From Trichaptum fuscoviolaceum (taxonomy: Eukaryota > Basidiomycota > Agaricomycetes > Hymenochaetales > Trichaptaceae), in NCBI GenBank assembly GCA_910574455.1, contig CAJSYZ010000007.1, positions 4,442,598-4,506,597 on the forward strand: DNA of 64,000 nt, read 5' to 3'. Under the pieces are notes generated by a model. That model was not told where the DNA came from, made no database searches, and saw only the letters and a program-made list of their open reading frames with translations. Below, piece by piece: positions 1 through 10,923 of this stretch. The first letter of the stretch is position 1. The number at the start of each line of letters is the position of its first letter. Both the position numbers and the translations under genes were made by a program.

Positions 1-1540
1 CAGAGAGGCCAGCGCGAAATCGCAGTCTCCTTCGACAGTCTCTGATTCATCGTCAATCGTAACGAGTTTCTCGCAAGTCTCAAGCCAAGTTCTGCCTGTT
101 TCCTCGCCATTCATTGTCGATACCAGCAGTTCCTTGTCAGCTATCATCGAGTCTTCTGCCTCTGAATCCTCACATGCTACTCAAGTGGCTGCATCGTCCG
201 TATCAGTATCTAAACCCATTCTCATCCCGACCATTGTCCCACATGATTCAAGAGTACCCGCTGTTGTCGGCGCTGGTGAATCAATATATCGCACAATTAT
301 GACTCGCCTAGGGGCCCTCGAAATGAATGCAACGCTCTACCTTCGGTATGTCGAAGAGCAGACACGTTCCATGCGCGAGGCTCTTCGCCGCCTGGAGGAG
401 GACCTCGGTCGATTGGAAGGGATAGGGAAAGCACACGCCCAGCATATGCAGCGTGCCACAGAAGACTGGGCCGCCCAGCGCCGCCGACTTGAACGAGAGC
501 ATGGAGAACTCGAACGGCGCTTTAGCCACCTTGCAGATGAAGTTGTGCTCGAAAAGAGGCTAGGAATTGCACAGCTCTGCCTCTTGCTGACTGTGTTGGT
601 GTTCATGGCTCTGACCCGCGGGTCGAGAGGGGAGACCTTGATCGCGTCCAGCAGTCGGAGGGACTCGCTGCGAGAATGGGGTAGACGGCATTTGAGTAGC
701 CTCAGTGGTGGAGAGTGGACGAAATTTGGTGGGAGGACAAGGAGCCCGACTCCGACACCGAAGAATCCGAATGTTAAGAACTTGAAGCCCACGATCGTTG
801 TCCGAGATGACGGCGAAAGGGTGCCTTTCCCCGATTCCTCTCGCAGCCGACGAGCTGACGAGGACCGGACGCCGCAGCGCAGGACGCCTGTTCAGTCCTT
901 ATCATCTCCTAGCAAGCCTCGTTTACCTACACACATTCGTTCACCCGTCCCCCGACACCTCGTTGCTCACCGACCGGGTACACCATCATCGATCTCATAT
1001 CACGGACACTCTCCGCGTTCGCCTAACCTTGTTTCTTCCTTCGGCCACAACAACGGCGTGGCTAGCGGTCTGAATAGCTTGGGTCGTCCGCGCCTCCGTC
1101 GATCGAGCTCGCATAACTCGCCCGCTGCAGGACTTGGCGTGGTGCAGTCGTTCTCAGTCGGTCCTTCCCCGCTCAGCGCGAAGAAGTGGGCGAAGAGCGC
1201 TCACTTGCACGAGATCCGTCCAACGCGAACACCCCGAGTGGGTCTAACTTCAGCGACGGAGAACGACCCAGTGCAGGCCGCGCAAGGTGGACTGCAGGCT
1301 TTAGTCGAAATGAGCCCGACGAGAGGCGAGGACAGCAAAAGCCCGAGTGACGTCTTTTGGCCCTCGATGCAAGGAGTCGTCTTTCGCGAGCCTGTTGCTC
1401 CCTTACAAACGGCGACAGGGCTGACCCTCCACTCTCAATGGCATTCGTCGCGAAGCCCTACAAAGTTTCAGGATATCGATACAGAGTCTGAGAGCTGGAT
1501 AGACACGGATGTTGAGGGTTCTGACACGGGCGAATCATAG
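1..1540 (+). CDS. SUN-domain (SLP1-like) membrane protein, copy S1, 3' part
   Basis: The frame is open from the window edge to the TAG at 1538-1540. It holds only the region after the SUN domain: a Ser/Thr-rich linker, a long charged coiled coil (about 300-560), one hydrophobic segment (GIAQLCLLLTVLVFMAL, near 567-618), and a basic, Pro/Ser-rich tail with several RSP and SPTP sites. The sequence matches copy S2 at an offset of 6055. Family knowledge: fungal SLP1/osteopotentia-type proteins are ER-membrane SUN proteins acting in membrane-protein biogenesis or quality control. The 5' part lies outside the window, so whether this copy is intact is unknown. Confidence 0.85.
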   Translation, partial: REASAKSQSPSTVSDSSSIVTSFSQVSSQVLPVSSPFIVDTSSSLSAIIESSASESSHATQVAASSVSVSKPILIPTIVPHDSRVPAVVGAGESIYRTIMTRLGALEMNATLYLRYVEEQTRSMREALRRLEEDLGRLEGIGKAHAQHMQRATEDWAAQRRRLEREHGELERRFSHLADEVVLEKRLGIAQLCLLLTVLVFMALTRGSRGETLIASSSRRDSLREWGRRHLSSLSGGEWTKFGGRTRSPTPTPKNPNVKNLKPTIVVRDDGERVPFPDSSRSRRADEDRTPQRRTPVQSLSSPSKPRLPTHIRSPVPRHLVAHRPGTPSSISYHGHSPRSPNLVSSFGHNNGVASGLNSLGRPRLRRSSSHNSPAAGLGVVQSFSVGPSPLSAKKWAKSAHLHEIRPTRTPRVGLTSATENDPVQAAQGGLQALVEMSPTRGEDSKSPSDVFWPSMQGVVFREPVAPLQTATGLTLHSQWHSSRSPTKFQDIDTESESWIDTDVEGSDTGES

Positions 1541-1666
1541 TTTACTTGTAGTTCAATTGTTTATACTTCGCAATATGTACATTAATCAACATTCGAAGAC
1601 ATGCTTCAATAACAGTCTATCCGTGAAGAAGAATCTCTAAATACAAGGATGGTAAAAAAAAACATG

Positions 1667-2330
1667 GCCTCCTCTGCGAGAAGTCGCTCAGCCTCGAGCG
1701 CAGCCATGCATGCGAGTGCGCAGACGAGCATCAAAGGTGTATTCTTTGATGCTGGTCTTCGTCATTGTCGCGAGTAGTTGTCCGCGGACGATTGCTGTTG
1801 CTGGCATCGCCGCATTGCGAGGACGCGACCATCGAGGGCCAGTACTAGTGTTGTGAATGCGCAATTTGTTGAGACTTCGAGGGCACAGAGAAGCATCAAC
1901 AAAAGACGATAGCCTTTAAGCTCATAAACTTCGGGGCTAAAAATTCATTTCGCCATGATCTTCGAAGCGCGCAGTTCATCGCGTCACAAGAATGGCCTCT
2001 TCGCCGTAGAATCGAAAGGAAGATGGGTACAGCACCATTGCTTGCGGCGATCGTCGAAGCTCGCAGTTCATCGCGTCACACAAGAACGGCATCTTCGCCG
2101 TAGAATCCAATGGAAAATGGGTACAGCACCATCGCATACGGCGCACGGCGCATTATAGATGGGTACAGCACCATCGCATGCGCTGATGCCATAAATGTAT
2201 TTGCCTTGAGGTTCAGACGCTTCGCACTCGCTGCTCGGGCATTCTTAGCAATCGACAGGATCGGACAGAATGTGCTGTAGACGTACCTTCAATGTCACCA
2301 TCACCGCTCCATCTGCGCGTCGCAATACCC
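1667..2330 (-). pseudogene. Thioredoxin reductase remnant, unit 1 (short form)
   Basis: Reading the - strand from about 2330 down, pieces of an NADPH-thioredoxin reductase appear in order: ADGAVMVTLK, SAKRLNLK, GISAC followed directly by DGAVPI, a DSAAEEA-like stretch, [18 protein letters not shown] and the C-terminal region. The pieces are out of frame with one another. The expected CAVC active-site motif (GISACAVCDGAVPI in the family) is reduced to one Cys. The GAVPI-to-DELRASK stretch occurs twice as a direct repeat near 1965 and 2057. Compared with units 3 and 6, the C-terminal exon is heavily deleted. The N-terminal FAD-binding third was not found. Confidence 0.75.
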
Positions 2331-2948
2331 TGGTCCTACATTCGAGATAAAAAGTGTTCACACATGTCTTCGGATGTCTGGTATAGGCAACAGTTGAAGT
2401 CACATTTGCGAGTGGTAGTGGTACGGACGCAAGTCACGACGGCGCGGACGGCGCTTCAGGGACAGACGCCAATCTTGAAAGCTCACGGACACAAGTTACA
2501 AGTGCTTACAACAAGAAAGCACTCAAAGTAGGACCATTTCGGTGAGTTGCTGTCAGTCTAGGGTCCGATCAGACTCATTTCTCAGTTTTGAACCATTGCG
2601 CAGACAGCGCGCAATCGCGTCTTGCGCAAGTCATAGTAGGATCTCCTTGTTCTTCACGGGCGACTTTAAGATTCATTCGCAATGCAAATGCGCGACAAAC
2701 TTGAGATGGTCTTGGGTAAGGTTGCGCACGCAGTCAGACAATAAACTAATTCAAGTTAGAAATCAACAAATCCTGTAATCAGATTGCACTTACCATTGTA
2801 TATAGTAATAACAACTATGAGTGAAATGTTAGCTTTAGCATTGACTACGAAAACCAGGAGACACTTACAGTGTGTGCACACAGGAGAGCTGCGAGAGACG
2901 AGGGAAGAGGGCAAAGAGCCTGAGGAACTTGGGGATAGATTGGGCCAG

Positions 2949-2958
2949 TATTTATACC
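2949..2958 (-). promoter_or_regulatory. TATA-like box, unit 1 spacer
   Basis: On the - strand the sequence reads GGTATAAATA, followed by a CT-rich leader and then GT...AG pairs resembling one or two leader introns before an ATG near 2799. It points toward the reductase remnant. It may be the promoter of whatever gene once preceded the truncated reductase. Identical boxes occur at about 9003-9012, 15557-15566, 46895-46904 and 52873-52882. Confidence 0.4.
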
Positions 2959-3273
2959 TTTTGAAAGCTCTAGACAGATAATAGAGACGGCCGATACTCG
3001 CCGACTCATTGAAAAAGCCAAGCGAAGAAGAATGGCTCATTTCTGCAGTGTCCGGGCATACGTCCGGATGAGTGTTTCGAGCGCCGTGCAGCTGTCCCGC
3101 CTGTCCCGTCCCTCAAACCACCTCCAGCGACCTCCAGCAGCACCATGAGACCTCTCCAGCACCCTCCAATCCTCCAGAAAGCACCCAGAAAGCTCAGAAT
3201 ATGCCAAATGCACTCTCTGTGCAGATGGCAAAGTGCTCGCAAAAATACAGCCTCCGGGCATTGCAGACAGCGG

Positions 3274-3918
3274 CTACGCAGTAGCGCCATTCCCACAGCA
3301 TAGCCGAGACCCTGAACCCCTGGTTTCTGATGCGAAATGAGCGAGGCGAAGTATGGAAGATGTCTTCCGAGTGAATGGGAGGTATGAGCCGTGCTGCACT
3401 TGCACGGCTTGCTCGGGTCGAGTTCGTGAGCTGGGGGGAGGCGGGGTGGTGTATCTTCGAGCCTTGGGGTCTATAGTTGATACTTCAGTAGTCATTATCG
3501 CAGCACAGAACTTAGGTATGTTGTCAATGTGTGTTGAACAGGCCTACAGCAGCTTGGAGGAGCTCACCCGGAGATTCTGCAATTTGGACGGTTTTGCTCG
3601 CACATTTCGCTTATCGGGTGGTATTACATCCAGCCTAGAAGCCTTCCAAGTGTTTCAGGACCTTCCATCAGACCTGGATAGTGTCCCGAGCGTTGCGAGC
3701 CTTGGAAGGAGGTGCGAGAGGCCGGGAGAGCACTCACCTCTCTGTGTCTGGATTTCGGGGCTGAGATGCAGGGAAGCATAGACTTGCATGCTGGTGTAGT
3801 GGCCTATGGTGATGGAAAGCTGAATTCCAGAGGTTGTGAGCAATGAGATAGGTTCAATGGCCTGCTCGCAGGTCATGGTTGCAGAGCAGGAGGTTGGGCC
3901 AGGATTGGTAGCACGCAT
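3274..3918 (-). other. Possible small spliced gene in spacer, unit 1
   Basis: Two open - strand stretches look protein-like. One begins at the ATG ending at 3918 (about 60 codons, ending at a GTGAGT donor at 3737). The other ends at 3274 and includes a PPPPSSRTRPEQAVQ segment. A splice joining them in phase could not be settled. No family is recognised. The sequence is kept with few changes in all five complete spacers, but that may only reflect recent duplication. It could equally be non-coding. Confidence 0.25.
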
Positions 3919-4159
3919 TGACCCTGCTTACGTAATCAACTCCGAGTCCGGCCGGTGCAAATTATCTCAGTTTCTCCTTCGATTGCATTGGTTTTAGATA
4001 CCAGAGTAATTACAGGCTTTAATTTGTATTATAGCTGAGAGAGCTTGACATTAAAATAATCAAAATATCTGAGGGAATGAGCCCAAAACTCGACCCTGAG
4101 CACTTTAACTTGCCCAACTCTTTCTGGTGAGCACCTTCTAACTCATGTTCCGAGGACAC

Positions 4160-4420
4160 CAAAGATGACAATGTATATATGTTTTTGCTTCCGGAGAGCG
4201 GCATCAGGACAGCAAGCTTTTGAGCCCAGAGAGCAATGTCAGGACAGCAAGACTCAAGGCCGAAGATGACAATGTATATATGTTTTTGCTCCCGGTGAGC
4301 AAGGTGCATTCAAGGGCAGCTAACCTTACATGTTCTGAATTTGAGCCACATTGGGGCAGCAAGTGCAATTGAGACTTGCGCAAGATAGCAATATATATAT
4401 GTTTTTTCTTCCGGCGAGCA
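4160..4420. repeat. Short tandem repeat, unit 1 spacer
   Basis: The motif CAATGTATATATGTTTTT (third copy CAATATATATATG) recurs three times, about 100-120 nt apart. Each is followed by a CCGG-GAGC segment and a 'CAGCAAG' stretch. The same trio is present in every spacer. No function is evident. Confidence 0.7.
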
Positions 4421-4869
4421 ATGAGTCTTGTGCTTGTCACAAATGCACTCGCAATCAATTGAACAAGACCACATCTTTGCAAAAGTGCTGGCATAAGTAT
4501 TGCGAAGTGGAGACTCTCGGTTCAGCCATCCGTTGTAGTCTTGAAAGCAAAAGGAGTGTTTGTTTAACATCTCAATAATATCTTGAAGCAGGAGAGCTTG
4601 AAGCAGGCAGTCTTGAGGAGGAGAGAATTGTAGGGCTTGAGTGCAAGAGAAGAAGTGGCCGCGCGTCGCGGACATGTAATCCTAAATTTTCTCTCCCGCT
4701 TCGCATCCCACTACATCGCTTATTGCTAGCCATGCCTCGCGTACTTATGCGCAAATTAGTATGCGCCAGTCTCCAAGAGAGCTACATACGACATTTTTCG
4801 ACTTTCTAGCCAATGCTGGCCTTTCCATTTGCTTTTACTAACAATTTCATTGGATCCAATGTCGTGCAG

Positions 4870-7595
4870 ATCTTTCGACCCTTCAGCGACCACCAGCGAG
4901 CTCAAACTTGAAGCAGGCTATCTGTACTGGCCCGGGACTTACCCACGCCTACCGCCGCCGCGCCGCCGGCCTGCTCGCCCTCATCTTCTCATCTCCCGCT
5001 CTTGCGGATCCCACCTCGCCGTACGATGCTTTGCACGGCATTTCAAAATTCGCTCAAAGGCCGCCAGAGCCGCCGATATGCTGCCTCACACCTCGGCCTT
5101 CAAATGAACTTGCGGAGGAAATCGACGATTGGAAAGCGAAGCAGGCTCAGATGCACGAGAACGATAGTTCTAGTCGAGATACAGGCAGGGTGTTTGCCAA
5201 CGCTCCCAATGTCAATAGCTCGCAACAACACTCTTCTGAGCCTCAAACAGAACTCCAGGCGTCTGCGCCGGAGCCAGCGCCATCACCGCACTTCGGGGTT
5301 CCTCTGATTGACAGGTTCAACTATGCCGACCTTGACTGCTCAGCTCGTATACGTGGGTCACATCGTTCAGCAAAACATGCCATATCTATTCTTTCCTCGA
5401 AGAAGGATAGGTACATGCTCAGCCCTTGCAAGACTCCTGGAGAGCAGCAAAATGTTGTAGTTGAGCTATGCGAGGACATCCGAATTGATACCGTGCAGTT
5501 AGCAAACTTCGAATTCTTCTCTGGAGTGGTCAAGGAGTTTAGTGTTAGTGTCGCTCAGACAGACACGCCAGACCCGGCTGCATGGACTCCAGCTGGGAGA
5601 TACACAGCGAAGAATATTCGTGGAATTCAGGTGCGCCAGTTGCGTTCTCTCATAAATACGATGTTGACAGACTTCATTCAGTCTTTCCATCCTCCGATTT
5701 CCCTACGAGACTTCTACCGGTACATTCGAATTGACTTCCACTCGCACTATGGGAACGAATTTTACTGCCCACTATCTCTTCTACGGGTATATGGCCTTAC
5801 GCACCTTGACGCTTGGAAATGGGACCTTTGGGAAGAGGAATCTCAGAAGAAGCGTGGCGAGATCGAGGAGCCCGTACAAGCTCCTGTCATATCTCCTCCA
5901 ATTCCTCACGACGCAGTGGCGATGGCAAAAGAGACGGTTGGCGAAACGAATGAGAAGAGAGACAAAGCACCGGAAACAATAGCAGAAGGAGAGGCCTCGG
6001 TTGTGAGCACTCTCGTTCCTGCGACAAAATTATCTACGCCTCCCTCGAGCGAAATCAGAGAGGCCAGCGCGAAATCGCAGTCTCCTTCGACAGTCTCTGA
6101 TTCATCGTCAATCGTAACGAGTTTCTCGCAAGTCTCAAGCCAAGTTCTGCCTGTTTCCTCGCCATTCATTGTCGATACCAGCAGTTCCTTGTCAGCTATC
6201 ATCGAGTCTTCTGCCTCTGAATCCTCACATGCTACTCAAGTGGCTGCATCGTCCGTATCAGTATCTAAACCCATTCTCATCCCGACCATTGTCCCACATG
6301 ATTCAAGAGTACCCGCTGTTGTCGGCGCTGGTGAATCAATATATCGCACAATTATGACTCGCCTAGGGGCCCTCGAAATGAATGCAACGCTCTACCTTCG
6401 GTATGTCGAAGAGCAGACACGTTCCATGCGCGAGGCTCTTCGCCGCCTGGAGGAGGACCTCGGTCGATTGGAAGGGATAGGGAAAGCACACGCCCAGCAT
6501 ATGCAGCGTGCCACAGAAGACTGGGCCGCCCAGCGCCGCCGACTTGAACGAGAGCATGGAGAACTCGAACGGCGCTTTAGCCACCTTGCAGATGAAGTTG
6601 TGCTCGAAAAGAGGCTAGGAATTGCACAGCTCTGCCTCTTGCTGACTGTGTTGGTGTTCATGGCTCTGACCCGCGGGTCGAGAGGGGAGACCTTGATCGC
6701 GTCCAGCAGTCGGAGGGACTCGCTGCGAGAATGGGGTAGACGGCATTTGAGTAGCCTCAGTGGTGGAGAGTGGACGAAATTTGGTGGGAGGACAAGGAGC
6801 CCGACTCCGACACCGAAGAATCCGAATGTTAAGAACTTGAAGCCCACGATCGTTGTCCGAGATGACGGCGAAAGGGTGCCTTTCCCCGATTCCTCTCGCA
6901 GCCGACGAGCTGACGAGGACCGGACGCCGCAGCGCAGGACGCCTGTTCAGTCCTTATCATCTCCTAGCAAGCCTCGTTTACCTACACACATTCGTTCACC
7001 CGTCCCCCGACACCTCGTTGCTCACCGACCGGGTACACCATCATCGATCTCATATCACGGACACTCTCCGCGTTCGCCTAACCTTGTTTCTTCCTTCGGC
7101 CACAACAACGGCGTGGCTAGCGGTCTGAATAGCTTGGGTCGTCCGCGCCTCCGTCGATCGAGCTCGCATAACTCGCCCGCTGCAGGACTTGGCGTGGTGC
7201 AGTCGTTCTCAGTCGGTCCTTCCCCGCTCAGCGCGAAGAAGTGGGCGAAGAGCGCTCACTTGCACGAGATCCGTCCAACGCGAACACCCCGAGTGGGTCT
7301 AACTTCAGCGACGGAGAACGACCCAGTGCAGGCCGCGCAAGGTGGACTGCAGGCTTTAGTCGAAATGAGCCCGACGAGAGGCGAGGACAGCAAAAGCCCG
7401 AGTGACGTCTTTTGGCCCTCGATGCAAGGAGTCGTCTTTCGCGAGCCTGTTGCTCCCTTACAAACGGCGACAGGGCTGACCCTCCACTCTCAATGGCATT
7501 CGTCGCGAAGCCCTACAAAGTTTCAGGATATCGATACAGAGTCTGAGAGCTGGATAGACACGGATGTTGAGGGTTCTGACACGGGCGAATCATAG
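4870..7595 (+). CDS. SUN-domain (SLP1-like) membrane protein, copy S2
   Basis: Long open frame of about 896 codons ending at TAG 7593-7595. Numbered from 4908: a hydrophobic segment followed by SSPALADP (about residues 19-35, a likely signal peptide); a SUN domain (about 136-312), including RYMLSPC, VVVELCEDIRIDTV, NFEFFSGVVKEFSV, WTPAGRYTAKNIRGIQ and the YRYIRIDFHSHYGNEFYCPLS core; a Ser/Thr-rich linker; a coiled coil (about 485-570); one transmembrane segment (about 573-590); and a basic Ser/Pro-rich tail. A 51-nt intron without stops (5631-5681, GTGCGC...TTCAG) splits the SUN domain; removing it restores GIQ-SFHPP. No in-frame ATG starts the frame, so an upstream exon is needed. The ATG at 4732 followed by an ACTAAC branch site and a CAG acceptor at 4869 is a candidate. 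Family role: ER membrane protein biogenesis or quality control. Confidence 0.85.
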
Positions 7596-7721
7596 TTTAC
7601 TTGTAGTTCAATTGTTTATACTTCGCAATATGTACATTAATCAACATTCGAAGACATGCTTCAATAACAGTCTATCCGTGAAGAAGAATCTCTAAATACA
7701 AGGATGGTAAAAAAAAACATG

Positions 7722-8385
7722 GCCTCCTCTGCGAGAAGTCGCTCAGCCTCGAGCGCAGCCATGCATGCGAGTGCGCAGACGAGCATCAAAGGTGTATTCT
7801 TTGATGCTGGTCTTCGTCATTGTCGCGAGTAGTTGTCCGCGGACGATTGCTGTTGCTGGCATCGCCGCATTGCGAGGACGCGACCATCGAGGGCCAGTAC
7901 TAGTGTTGTGAATGCGCAATTTGTTGAGACTTCGAGGGCACAGAGAAGCATCAACAAAAGACGATAGCCTTTAAGCTCATAAACTTCGGGGCTAAAAATT
8001 CATTTCGCCATGATCTTCGAAGCGCGCAGTTCATCGCGTCACAAGAATGGCCTCTTCGCCGTAGAATCGAAAGGAAGATGGGTACAGCACCATTGCTTGC
8101 GGCGATCGTCGAAGCTCGCAGTTCATCGCGTCACACAAGAACGGCATCTTCGCCGTAGAATCCAATGGAAAATGGGTACAGCACCATCGCATACGGCGCA
8201 CGGCGCATTATAGATGGGTACAGCACCATCGCATGCGCTGATGCCATAAATGTATTTGCCTTGAGGTTCAGACGCTTCGCACTCGCTGCTCGGGCATTCT
8301 TAGCAATCGACAGGATCGGACAGAATGTGCTGTAGACGTACCTTCAATGTCACCATCACCGCTCCATCTGCGCGTCGCAATACCC
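7722..8385 (-). pseudogene. Thioredoxin reductase remnant, unit 2 (short form)
   Basis: Same decayed reductase as in unit 1, shifted by 6055 nt. It has the same lost CAVC motif, the same internal duplication and the same collapsed C-terminal region. It is a duplicate of an already broken gene, so the breaks predate the duplication of units 1 and 2. Confidence 0.75.
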
Positions 8386-10923
8386 TGGTCCTACATTCGA
8401 GATAAAAAGTGTTCACACATGTCTTCGGATGTCTGGTATAGGCAACAGTTGAAGTCACATTTGCGAGTGGTAGTGGTACGGACGCAAGTCACGACGGCGC
8501 GGACGGCGCTTCAGGGACAGACGCCAATCTTGAAAGCTCACGGACACAAGTTACAAGTGCTTACAACAAGAAAGCACTCAAAGTAGGACCATTTCGGTGA
8601 GTTGCTGTCAGTCTAGGGTCCGATCAGACTCATTTCTCAGTTTTGAACCATTGCGCAGACAGCGCGCAATCGCGTCTTGCGCAAGTCATAGTAGGATCTC
8701 CTTGTTCTTCACGGGCGACTTTAAGATTCATTCGCAATGCAAATGCGCGACAAACTTGAGATGGTCTTGGGTAAGGTTGCGCACGCAGTCAGACAATAAA
8801 CTAATTCAAGTTAGAAATCAACAAATCCTGTAATCAGATTGCACTTACCATTGTATATAGTAATAACAACTATGAGTGAAATGTTAGCTTTAGCATTGAC
8901 TACGAAAACCAGGAGACACTTACAGTGTGTGCACACAGGAGAGCTGCGAGAGACGAGGGAAGAGGGCAAAGAGCCTGAGGAACTTGGGGTAGATTGGGCC
9001 AGTATTTATACCTTTTGAAAGCTCTAGACAGATAATAGAGACGGCCGATACTCGCCGACTCATTGAAAAAGCCAAGCGAAGAAGAATGGCTCATTTCTGC
9101 AGTGTCCGGGCATACGTCCGGATGAGTGTTTCGAGCGCCGTGCAGCTGTCCCGCCTGTCCCGTCCCTCAAACCACCTCCAGCGACCTCCAGCAGCACCAT
9201 GAGACCTCTCCAGCACCCTCCAATCCTCCAGAAAGCACCCAGAAAGCTCAGAATATGCCAAATGCACTCTCTGTGCAGATGGCAAAGTGCTCGCAAAAAT
9301 ACAGCCTCCGGGCATTGCAGACAGCGGCTACGCAGTAGCGCCATTCCCACAGCATAGCCGAGACCCTGAACCCCTGGTTTCTGATGCGAAATGAGCGAGG
9401 CGAAGTATGGAAGATGTCTTCCGAGTGAATGGGAGGTATGAGCCGTGCTGCACTTGCACGGCTTGCTCGGGTCGAGTTCGTGAGCTGGGGGGAGGCGGGG
9501 TGGTGTATCTTCGAGCCTTGGGGTCTATAGTTGATACTTCAGTAGTCATTATCGCAGCACAGAACTTAGGTATGTTGTCAATGTGTGTTGAACAGGCCTA
9601 CAGCAGCTTGGAGGAGCTCACCCGGAGATTCTGCAATTTGGACGGTTTTGCTCGCACATTTCGCTTATCGGGTGGTATTACATCCAGCCTAGAAGCCTTC
9701 CAAGTGTTTCAGGACCTTCCATCAGACCTGGATAGTGTCCCGAGCGTTGCGAGCCTTGGAAGGAGGTGCGAGAGGCCGGGAGAGCACTCACCTCTCTGTG
9801 TCTGGATTTCGGGGCTGAGATGCAGGGAAGCATAGACTTGCATGCTGGTGTAGTGGCCTATGGTGATGGAAAGCTGAATTCCAGAGGTTGTGAGCAATGA
9901 GATAGGTTCAATGGCCTGCTCGCAGGTCATGGTTGCAGAGCAGGAGGTTGGGCCAGGATTGGTAGCACGCATTGACCCTGCTTACGTAATCAACTCCGAG
10001 TCCGGCCGGTGCAAATTATCTCAGTTTCTCCTTCGATTGCATTGGTTTTAGATACCAGAGTAATTACAGGCTTTAATTTGTATTATAGCTGAGAGAGCTT
10101 GACATTAAAATAATCAAAATATCTGAGGGAATGAGCCCAAAACTCGACCCTGAGCACTTTAACTTGCCCAACTCTTTCTGGTGAGCACCTTCTAACTCAT
10201 GTTCCGAGGACACCAAAGATGACAATGTATATATGTTTTTGCTTCCGGAGAGCGGCATCAGGACAGCAAGCTTTTGAGCCCAGAGAGCAATGTCAGGACA
10301 GCAAGACTCAAGGCCGAAGATGACAATGTATATATGTTTTTGCTCCCGGTGAGCAAGGTGCATTCAAGGGCAGCTAACCTTACATGTTCTGAATTTGAGC
10401 CACATTGGGGCAGCAAGTGCAATTGAGACTTGCGCAAGATAGCAATATATATATGTTTTTTCTTCCGGCGAGCAATGAGTCTTGTGCTTGTCACAAATGC
10501 ACTCGCAATCAATTGAACAAGACCACATCTTTGCAAAAGTGCTGGCATAAGTATTGCGAAGTGGAGACTCTCGGTTCAGCCATCCGTTGTAGTCTTGAAA
10601 GCAAAAGGAGTGTTTGTTTAACATCTCAATAATATCTTGAAGCAGGAGAGCTTGAAGCAGGCAGTCTTGAGGAGGAGAGAATTGTAGGGCTTGAGTGCAA
10701 GAGAAGAAGTGGCCGCGCGTCGCGGACATGTAATCCTAAATTTTCTCTCCCGCTTCGCATCCCACTACATCGCTTATTGCTAGCCATGCCTCGCGTACTT
10801 ATGCGCAAATTAGTATGCGCCAGTCTCCAAGAGAGCTACATACGACATTTTTCGACTTTCTAGCCAATGCTGGCCTTTCCATTTGCTTTTACTAACAATT
10901 TCATTGGATGCAATGTTGTGCAG
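8386..10923. repeat. Inter-gene spacer of the array, unit 2-3
   Basis: Copy of the unit 1 spacer at an offset of 6054. It holds the TATA-like box (9003-9012, - strand), the possible - strand gene (9328-9972), the ATAT tandem repeat (about 10214-10474) and the presumed S3 promoter. Nothing else was recognised. Confidence 0.7.
9328..9972 (-). other. Possible small spliced gene in spacer, unit 2
   Basis: Same two open stretches as at 3274-3918, with no difference noticed. Function unknown. Confidence 0.22.

Larger units (their letters stand above)
2331..4869. repeat. Inter-gene spacer of the array, unit 1-2
   Basis: About 2.5 kb between the reductase remnant and the next SUN gene. It contains a TATA-like promoter on the - strand (about 2950), a possible - strand small gene (3274-3918), an ATAT-rich tandem repeat (4160-4420) and the presumed promoter and first exon of SUN copy S2 (about 4640-4760). 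The same spacer lies at about 8386-10923, 14950-17433, 46387-48770 and 52263-54767. It otherwise shows no coding potential that I recognise. Confidence 0.7.

Noticed and set aside
308..792. Long antisense frames under the SUN coiled-coil and tail regions (repeated in every copy)
   Set aside because: They mirror the biased codons of the SUN frame and change with it; no independent support.
3353..3781. 142-aa + strand frame in each spacer (MEDVFRVNGRYEPC...)
   Set aside because: Lies opposite the more protein-like - strand stretches and contains reversed splice signals; conservation follows from recent duplication only.
4160..4420. CRISPR-like regular array
   Set aside because: Only three imperfect copies, ATAT-rich, in a eukaryotic genome with no cas genes.
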